Part shown: positions 6,233-10,021 of the stretch, piece by piece | Layout of the letters: each line of letters starts with the position of its first letter | Position numbering within the stretch: the first letter of the stretch is position 1 | Assembly (NCBI GenBank): GCA_021791345.1 | Contig: JAJYWT010000206.1 | Span: 1 to 10,021 of the forward strand | From: a bacterium | GTDB taxonomy: Bacteria; Chloroflexota; Dormibacteria; UBA8260; Bog-877 | Length of the DNA stretch: 10,021 bases | Direction of reading: 5' to 3' | Notes under the pieces: model-generated | Told to the model about the DNA's origin: nothing | The model's database searches: none | The model's input: only the letters and a program-made list of their open reading frames with translations | Position numbers and translations under genes: made by a program

Positions 6233-7264
6233 TCAGCTCGGGCCGCCCTCGCCGGCCCCGAGCCTGGGCTTGGCCGCGGCCCCCGGCTTCTCCGCAGCGG
6301 TCGGCTTGCCGTTCTTCGGAACCGTCACCGCGGCGCCCCCCAAACCTTCGACCAGGGCCTGGGCCGCCCCCATCAGCCCGGCGAAGTCGGCGGGGACGAT
6401 GAGCTTGGCGTTGGGGCTGTCGGCGAGCAGCGCCAGGTTCTTGAGCTGCCAGAACGCCAGCACGTCGGGGCTGGCCTTGCCCTGGTGGATCGCCTCGAAG
6501 ACGGAGTCGATCGCCGCGGCCTCGCCGAGCGCCTCCAGCTTCTGGCTCTCGCGGTTGCCCTCGGCCTCCAGGATCTGCGCCTGCTTCTTCGCCTCGGCCG
6601 CCAGCACCGTCGCCTGCTTCTGGGCGGTGGCCCTAGTGATGTTGGCCTGAGCCTCCCCCTCGGCCTGGTTGATCGCGGCCTGCTTGTCGCCCTCCGATTT
6701 GAGGATGACCGAGCGCTTGTGCTGGTCGGCCTCCTTCTGCTCCTCCATCGCCCGCAGGATGTTCTGGGGGGGCAGGATGTCGAGCACCTCGATGCGGTTG
6801 ACCCGGACTCCCCACTTCTCGGTGGCGCCGGCGATGTGCTCGCCCAACAGGGTGTTGATCCGCTGACGCTCGGAGAGCGCCTCGTCGAGGGTCATGGTCC
6901 CGAACACCGCGCGCAGCGCCGTGCGCCCGATCTGGTCGATGGCGGTGAGATAGTCCTGTACCTCGAAGAGGGCCTTGTTGACGTCCACCACCTGATGGAA
7001 GATGGTGGCGCTCACCCCCACCGCCACGTTGTCCTTGGTGATGACGTCCTGCTTGTCGCCGCGCCGGGGGACCTCCCGCATGTCCACCCGGGTCATGCTG
7101 TCGATGAAGGGCAGCAGGAACACCAGGCCGGGGTTGTGGGTCGCGTGGTAGCGGCCCAGCCGCTTGACCACCCCCTTGAAGCCCTGCTGCACCACCCGCA
7201 CGGTGAGCCGCAACGCCAGCGCCACAACCGCGATCACGACGATCACGGCGATGAGCGCGGCCAT
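6233..7264 (-). CDS. SPFH/stomatin-like membrane protein (QmcA/paraslipin type)
   Basis: Membrane-anchored scaffold that oligomerises at the inner membrane and is linked in related bacteria to membrane-protein quality control and lipid microdomains. The 343-residue product (from ATG 7264) begins with one hydrophobic anchor (about 2-18, AALIAVIVVIAVVALAL). The SPFH domain follows (about 25-185), with VVQQGFKGVVKRLGRYHATHNPGLVFLLPFID, VDMRE and DVITKDNVAVGVSATIFHQV. A long Ala/Glu/Gln/Lys coiled coil (about 180-250) carries repeated AEG units, and the conserved NAKLIVPADFAGLMG block lies at 285-298. An Ala/Pro/Lys-rich tail closes the protein. The family is clear: the order SPFH then NfeD-like gene supports it. 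An in-frame GTG at 7273 is an alternative start three codons earlier; neither has a good Shine-Dalgarno. Confidence 0.94.
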   Translation of the reverse strand: MAALIAVIVVIAVVALALRLTVRVVQQGFKGVVKRLGRYHATHNPGLVFLLPFIDSMTRVDMREVPRRGDKQDVITKDNVAVGVSATIFHQVVDVNKALFEVQDYLTAIDQIGRTALRAVFGTMTLDEALSERQRINTLLGEHIAGATEKWGVRVNRIEVLDILPPQNILRAMEEQKEADQHKRSVILKSEGDKQAAINQAEGEAQANITRATAQKQATVLAAEAKKQAQILEAEGNRESQKLEALGEAAAIDSVFEAIHQGKASPDVLAFWQLKNLALLADSPNAKLIVPADFAGLMGAAQALVEGLGGAAVTVPKNGKPTAAEKPGAAAKPRLGAGEGGPS

Positions 7265-7283
7265 GGCCCGCACGTTAGCAGAA

Positions 7284-7303
7284 CCCGCGCCAAAGTGCGC
7301 GGG
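7284..7303. repeat. Inverted repeat next to the SPFH gene start
   Basis: CCCGCGC (7284-7290) and GCGCGGG (7297-7303) form a perfect 7-bp stem with a six-base loop. On the minus strand it ends about 20 bases before the SPFH ATG, in the leader or promoter. It could be an operator or a leader hairpin; the base following it (TTCTGC) does not make a T-tract. Confidence 0.45.
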
Positions 7304-7525
7304 GGAGCCGGAGGTCGCGAGCCGCGCGGTCGCGCTCCAGCTCCGCCACCAGCTGCGATCAGTTCACGGACGAAGCGGCGGCCACGCTGCCGGGGCGCCG
7401 GGATGCTCGCCGCCGGAGTCCTCCACCGGCTCAGGCCGCGAGGGGCAAGCTTCCGCTCGACCATTGGAGAGGGGGCAGGGGGGAGCGGATCGCGAGGCAC
7501 CGCCGAAGTGGCTCCATCCGGCCAC

Positions 7526-7549
7526 CGGCCGAAGGACCGTCTTCGGCTG
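7526..7549. repeat. GC-rich hairpin GCCGAAG/CTTCGGC in the intergenic region
   Basis: GCCGAAG (7528-7534) and CTTCGGC (7541-7547) are a perfect 7-bp inverted repeat with loop GACCGT; one G-T and one C-G pair extend it to nine. It is followed on the plus strand by the imperfect dyad TGAC-GAAAAT-GTCA (7548-7561). Without a T-tract it is not a classical terminator. Confidence 0.45.
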
Positions 7550-7582
7550 ACGAAAATGTCACAACCCCTTGCGCTCTACAAC

Positions 7583-7612
7583 ATTATGTGGTTGAATACC
7601 CGACGGGCACAA
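7583..7612 (-). promoter_or_regulatory. Candidate promoter in the AT-rich island, towards the SPFH gene
   Basis: On the minus strand TTGTGC (7612-7607) and CATAAT (7588-7583, five of six consensus bases) are 18 bases apart. Transcription from here would give the SPFH gene a leader of about 310 bases containing both hairpins named above. The -35 match is weak, and plus-strand boxes (TTGCGC 7569-7574, TGAATA 7593-7598) fit about as well. Confidence 0.3.
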
Positions 7613-7631
7613 GATGTGGCCCCACACGCAT

Positions 7632-7652
7632 CGCCCACGCAGGCAGTGGGCG
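7632..7652. repeat. Inverted repeat CGCCCAC/GTGGGCG
   Basis: CGCCCAC (7632-7638) pairs perfectly with GTGGGCG (7646-7652) across a seven-base loop. It lies between the AT-rich island and the TAGACT box of the plus-strand gene, in no gene I can support. Its role is unknown. Confidence 0.35.
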
Positions 7653-7750
7653 CTGGCACTTCCTCGTCCCCCTCCTTCGCCAACCTGAGCCCCTCCCGCC
7701 GGCGCTCGCTGCCTGCACCGTCCTCCCGGTCCCGGTTGCGGGACATTGGG

Positions 7751-7756
7751 TAGACT
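7751..7756 (+). promoter_or_regulatory. Possible -10 box (TAGACT) for the tail-anchored protein gene
   Basis: TAGACT fits the TANNNT pattern common in high-GC bacteria. Transcription starting about seven bases later would leave a leader of about 45 bases, ending in a GGAG Shine-Dalgarno before TTG 7809. No -35 box is recognisable. Confidence 0.3.
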
Positions 7757-7808
7757 GGCGAAGCTCGTCAGTAAGGGTCCCCGGGGCCCAATTCCAGCGG
7801 AGCCGAAA

Positions 7809-8276
7809 TTGGCCAGACGTACCAAGCGCCGGGCGGCCACGCCGCCCAGGAGGCGTCCTCAGGGGGAGCGCCCCCACAGTGGCCCGGTCGCCGAAGAGCC
7901 CTCGGCCCAGGAGCCGGCCGCGATCGGGGCCAGCGTCCCTGAGGCCGCTCCCACCTCCTCCGAGGCAGGCCCAGCCTCGCGGCTGCCCCTGCGCCGGTCC
8001 CCGGCCCCCACGGGCGCCGCGGCGGCGCCTTCGGCGGTGACGACCGATCCGGCCACGGCCTCCTCCACCAGCGCGTCGCTGCTCCCGCGCCGCGACCGGG
8101 TCGTGGGCAGGGCCGAGATCCGCCGCCGCCAGGAGGCGACCCTGGAGCCGCTGGATGAGGGCCCCGCCGTGCCGCTGGACCGGACTCCATATCTGCCCCT
8201 GGACATTCGGCGGGTGCTGGTGGTTTCGGCGGTGATGCTGGTGCTGGTGATCGCGGGGCTGCTCTTCCTGCACTGA
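7809..8276 (+). CDS. Uncharacterised tail-anchored membrane protein
   Basis: I do not recognise a named family. The 155-residue product starts very basic (ARRTKRRAATPPRRR), continues as an Ala/Pro/Ser/Glu-rich, probably disordered stretch (about 16-90), then a charged block LPRRDRVVGRAEIRRRQEATLEPLDEGP (92-119). After PYLPLDIRR it ends with one strongly hydrophobic helix (136-154, VLVVSAVMLVLVIAGLLFL) and a single His. This is tail-anchored architecture; the RR before the helix predicts a cytoplasmic N-terminus. I chose TTG 7809 because GGAG lies seven bases before it; a TTG at 7746 would add 21 residues without a Shine-Dalgarno. The next gene, 46 bases on, encodes a Get3d/ArsA-like ATPase, the family that handles tail-anchored proteins in eukaryotes. 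A role as its client or membrane partner is inference. Confidence 0.72.
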   Translation: MARRTKRRAATPPRRRPQGERPHSGPVAEEPSAQEPAAIGASVPEAAPTSSEAGPASRLPLRRSPAPTGAAAAPSAVTTDPATASSTSASLLPRRDRVVGRAEIRRRQEATLEPLDEGPAVPLDRTPYLPLDIRRVLVVSAVMLVLVIAGLLFLH

Positions 8277-8309
8277 TCCCGAACTCCGAGAACCCACAGG
8301 ATCGGCCCC

Positions 8310-8322
8310 TATACTCGGCCCA
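8310..8322 (+). promoter_or_regulatory. Leaderless promoter of the Get3d/ArsA-like gene
   Basis: TATACT (8310-8315) is a near-perfect -10 box, and seven bases separate it from the ATG at 8323, so transcription would begin at or next to the A of the start codon. No Shine-Dalgarno is present, consistent with a leaderless mRNA. The -35 region is not recognisable. Confidence 0.55.
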
Positions 8323-9492
8323 ATGCGGGTGATCCTCTATACAGGCAAGGGTGGGGTGGGCAAGACCACGATCGCGGCCGCCACCGCCGTGCGCTGCGCG
8401 CGGCGCGGGCTCAAGACGCTGGTCATCTCCACCGATGCCGCCCACAGCCTGGGCGATTCACTCGACTGCGAGATCGGCCCCGAGCCCGTCCAGATCGGAG
8501 AAAACCTCTTCGCCCAGGAGGTCAACGCGCTCCACGAGATGGAGGGACACTGGGAGAAGATCCACGAGTACCTCGCGAGCCTGTTCAACTCCCAGGGGGT
8601 CGACGACATCATCGCGGAGGAGCTGGCGACCCCGCCGGGGATGGAGGAGGTGGCGAGCCTGATGTGGATCCGCCGCCACTCCGAGCAGGGGCTGTTCGAC
8701 GTGTTGGTCGTGGATTGCGCACCCACCGGGGAGACCCTGCAGCTGCTGGCCTTCCCCGATGTGGCGCGCTGGTATCTCAACAAGATCTTCCCGATCGAGC
8801 GGCGGGTGATGAAGCTGGCCCGTCCGATGGTGCAGCCGTTCGTCGGGATCCCGCTGCCCGCCGACGAGATCTACGGCTCGGTGCGCCAGCTGCTGGTGGA
8901 CCTGGACTCCATGAAGGAGGTCCTCTCCGACCCCAAGTCCTGCACCGTGAGGATCGTCCTCAACCTGGAGAAGATGGTGATCAAGGAGGCCCAGCGGGCG
9001 TTCACCTACCTCAACCTCTACGACTACCAGGTGGACGCCGTGCTGGTGAACCGGGTGCTGCCCCCGGAGGTCGGCGACGGCTACTTCAACGACTGGCGGA
9101 GGGTCCAGGCGCGCTATCAGACCCAGGTGGAGGAGACCTTCGCTCCCTTGCCGATCCTGGAGTCCCGCCTCTTCGACCATGAGATCGTCGGCCCCGACAA
9201 CCTGGACGAGCTGGGCCGTTCGCTCTTCGGCGAGACCGCGCCGGAGGCGATCCTCTACAGTGCCAAGTCCCAGGCGCTGCGCAAGGTCGGCGAGGAGTAC
9301 ATCCTCTCCCTGAAGATGCCGTTCGTCAGCCGGGAGCAGGTGGAGCTGACCCAGAAGGAGGATGAGCTCTACATCAGCGTCGGTCCCTACAAGCGCGAGA
9401 TCTCGCTGCCGCGGGTGCTGCGGGGCAAGGAGACCACGTCCGCCCATCTCGAGGAGGGACAGCTCATGATCCACTTTTCGAAGGCCAGCTGA
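8323..9492 (+). CDS. Get3d/ArsA-like ATPase with C-terminal alpha-crystallin-like domain
   Basis: Dimeric deviant-Walker ATPase of the ArsA/Get3 family, 389 residues. It shows P-loop GKGGVGKTT (8-16, intradimer Lys10), switch I DAAHSLGDSL (38-47, D38 matching the catalytic Asp of Get3), switch II DCAPTGETLQLL (131-142) and the NRVLPPEV block (243-250). A hydrophobic, Met-rich helical part lies in between (about 105-210). Residues 331-387 (MPFVSREQVEL, ELYISVG, YKREISLP, HLEEGQLMIHF) form a small beta domain of the ArsA_HSP20/alpha-crystallin type, which defines the Get3d branch. The zinc-binding CxxC of Get3 is absent (only C25, C49, C132 and C207), and no arsenic genes are nearby, so arsenite pumping is unlikely. 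It starts leaderless and overlaps the next gene by one base (TGATG). Its bacterial substrate is unknown; hydrophobic or tail-anchored clients are an inference. Confidence 0.93.
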   Translation: MRVILYTGKGGVGKTTIAAATAVRCARRGLKTLVISTDAAHSLGDSLDCEIGPEPVQIGENLFAQEVNALHEMEGHWEKIHEYLASLFNSQGVDDIIAEELATPPGMEEVASLMWIRRHSEQGLFDVLVVDCAPTGETLQLLAFPDVARWYLNKIFPIERRVMKLARPMVQPFVGIPLPADEIYGSVRQLLVDLDSMKEVLSDPKSCTVRIVLNLEKMVIKEAQRAFTYLNLYDYQVDAVLVNRVLPPEVGDGYFNDWRRVQARYQTQVEETFAPLPILESRLFDHEIVGPDNLDELGRSLFGETAPEAILYSAKSQALRKVGEEYILSLKMPFVSREQVELTQKEDELYISVGPYKREISLPRVLRGKETTSAHLEEGQLMIHFSKAS

Positions 9493-9725
9493 TGCGGCGC
9501 TCCACGACGGTGAACGTCGGTGAGCAGGCGCTGCGGGCGCTGGGGGAGGCGATCCTGCACGCGGCCGGCCAGGTGGAGGAGCTGCTGCCGCCGGAGGCGC
9601 GGCTTCACCTGATCAGGGCGCAGCGGGAGCTGCTGCTGGCAGCCATAGCGGCGCTCGAGCACCACCAGGAGTCCCCGCCCGACACCGGCTCGCGCCGCCG
9701 GGTTCGCAGAATCCCCCTGGACTGA
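9492..9725 (+). CDS. Small helical protein of unknown function, coupled to the ATPase gene
   Basis: I do not recognise a named family. The 77-residue product starts with the A of the ATPase stop codon (TGATG), so it is very probably co-translated. After VNVGEQALRALGEAILHAAGQVEEL comes LPPEARLHLIRAQRELLLAAIAALEHH, two Leu/Ala-rich helices separated by a PP hinge; the second is strongly amphipathic. The C-terminus (58-77) is charged and basic (SRRRVRRIPLD). There is no signal peptide or membrane segment and no cysteine. The M50 protease gene follows after five bases. It could be an adaptor for the ATPase or an unrelated regulatory peptide; nothing in the sequence decides. Confidence 0.8.
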   Translation: MRRSTTVNVGEQALRALGEAILHAAGQVEELLPPEARLHLIRAQRELLLAAIAALEHHQESPPDTGSRRRVRRIPLD

Positions 9726-9730
9726 CCGGG

Positions 9731-10021
9731 GTGCTCGGCAGCGGCGTCGAGTTCTACCTGGTCCTGGTCATCTTCGCCATCCCCGGGATCGCCCTGGGGT
9801 TCACCGTCCACGAGTTCTGTCACGCGGCGGTCGCCAACGGCTACGGCGATCCCACCCCCCGCCGCCAGGGGCGGCTCAGCCTGAATCCCGCCGACCAGAT
9901 CGACCCCTTCGGGCTGGTGATGCTGCTGGTGATCGGGTTCGGCTTCGCCCGACCGGTCCTCTACAACCCGGCCTACGTGCGCCGGGGCTACCAGCGCGCC
10001 TGGCTATCGGCGGCCGGACCG
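9731..10021 (+). CDS. M50-family membrane metalloprotease, site-2-protease-like (5' part)
   Basis: Integral-membrane zinc protease that cleaves within or near the membrane. Ninety-seven codons are visible from GTG 9731 to the window edge. A first hydrophobic segment (about 8-26, FYLVLVIFAIPGIALGFTV) runs straight into the zinc motif HEFCH (27-31, ligands H27 and H31, catalytic E28), in the usual HExxHAxxA setting with HAAVA. A loop with GYGDPTPRRQGRLSLNPADQIDPFG follows, then a second membrane segment (about 61-72) and the family's GFARPVLYNPAYVR block (71-84). The protein starts VLGSGVEFYL. GTG 9731 has only a weak GGA upstream; the frame is open further back but contains no better start. 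It lies five bases after the small helical gene, in the same operon-like run. The second zinc-site Asp should lie beyond the window edge. Confidence 0.92.
   Translation, partial: MLGSGVEFYLVLVIFAIPGIALGFTVHEFCHAAVANGYGDPTPRRQGRLSLNPADQIDPFGLVMLLVIGFGFARPVLYNPAYVRRGYQRAWLSAAGP

Larger units (their letters stand above)
7265..7808. other. 544-base intergenic region between divergent genes, no convincing gene
   Basis: This stretch separates the SPFH gene (minus) from the tail-anchored protein gene (plus). I find no reading frame with credible composition on either strand. It holds a hairpin just upstream of the SPFH start (7284-7303), a hairpin at 7526-7549, an AT-rich island at about 7553-7600 with promoter-like boxes, a hairpin at 7632-7652, and a TAGACT box (7751-7756) before the plus-strand gene. 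The 7459-7485 part resembles a decayed dispersed repeat. Confidence 0.6.

Noticed and set aside
7243..7500. An 85-codon minus-strand frame upstream of the SPFH start
   Set aside because: Pro/Arg-rich translation that overlaps the SPFH start out of frame; it reads like translated intergenic repeat sequence.
6200..7753. A 517-codon plus-strand frame opposite the SPFH gene
   Set aside because: It is antisense to a clearly conserved gene, its translation is His/Gln/Leu-rich without any domain, and long antisense frames are common at this G+C content.
7746..7808. TTG 7746 as start of the tail-anchored protein
   Set aside because: It has no Shine-Dalgarno and would place the TAGACT box inside the coding region; TTG 7809 has GGAG at a proper distance.
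7559..7840. A 93-codon minus-strand frame upstream of the tail-anchored protein gene
   Set aside because: Gly/Arg/Pro-rich low-complexity translation, no Shine-Dalgarno, no recognisable pattern, and it overlaps the start of a better-supported gene.
8323..9492. Arsenite-pump ATPase (arsA) as the function of this gene
   Set aside because: There is a single ATPase domain with an alpha-crystallin-like tail, no clustered metalloid-binding cysteines, and no arsB, arsD or arsR neighbours.

Overview
The window is GC-rich (visibly about two thirds G+C) and densely coded, with overlapping ATGA junctions, frequent GTG/TTG starts and several promoters placed so close to the start codon that the mRNA would have almost no leader. 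This style fits a high-GC bacterium of the Actinomycetota / Chloroflexota / Dormibacterota kind; the sequence alone does not settle the phylum. I see no phage genes, insertion sequences, tRNA or rRNA genes, or CRISPR repeats.

Layout. (1) 1-2412, minus strand: a regulator-plus-efflux operon, read right to left as a PadR-family repressor, a DrrA-type ABC ATPase and a DrrB-type ABC-2 permease that runs off the left edge. The genes are tightly coupled: an ATGA overlap between regulator and ATPase, and an 11-codon mini-ORF that exactly bridges ATPase and permease. (2) 2482 to about 3690, minus: a DEAD-box RNA helicase with its own promoter. (3) About 3690-3942: a divergent promoter region. (4) 3943-5894, plus: a Cof-type HAD phosphatase and the ribosome-associated ATPase YchF, overlapping by ATGA. 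(5) 5953-7264, minus, convergent with ychF: an SPFH/QmcA-type membrane scaffold followed by a very small NfeD-like OB-domain protein. (6) 7265-7808: 544 bases without a convincing gene, holding hairpins, an AT-rich island and probable promoters. (7) 7809-10021, plus: a protein with one transmembrane helix at its extreme C-terminus (tail-anchored), a Get3d/ArsA-like ATPase with a C-terminal alpha-crystallin-like domain, a 77-residue helical protein of unknown function, and the start of an M50 (site-2 protease-like) membrane metalloprotease cut by the right edge.

How they may work together. The left part is an inducible small-molecule export module plus housekeeping RNA and translation functions. 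The right half is membrane-themed: SPFH with its NfeD partner (membrane microdomain and proteolysis), a tail-anchored protein, a homologue of the eukaryotic tail-anchor targeting ATPase, and an intramembrane-protease relative. The most interesting signal is the tail-anchored protein gene placed 46 bases upstream of the Get3d-like ATPase, with the uncharacterised 77-residue helical protein and the M50 protease directly behind. A functional link among these four is inference from position and protein architecture.
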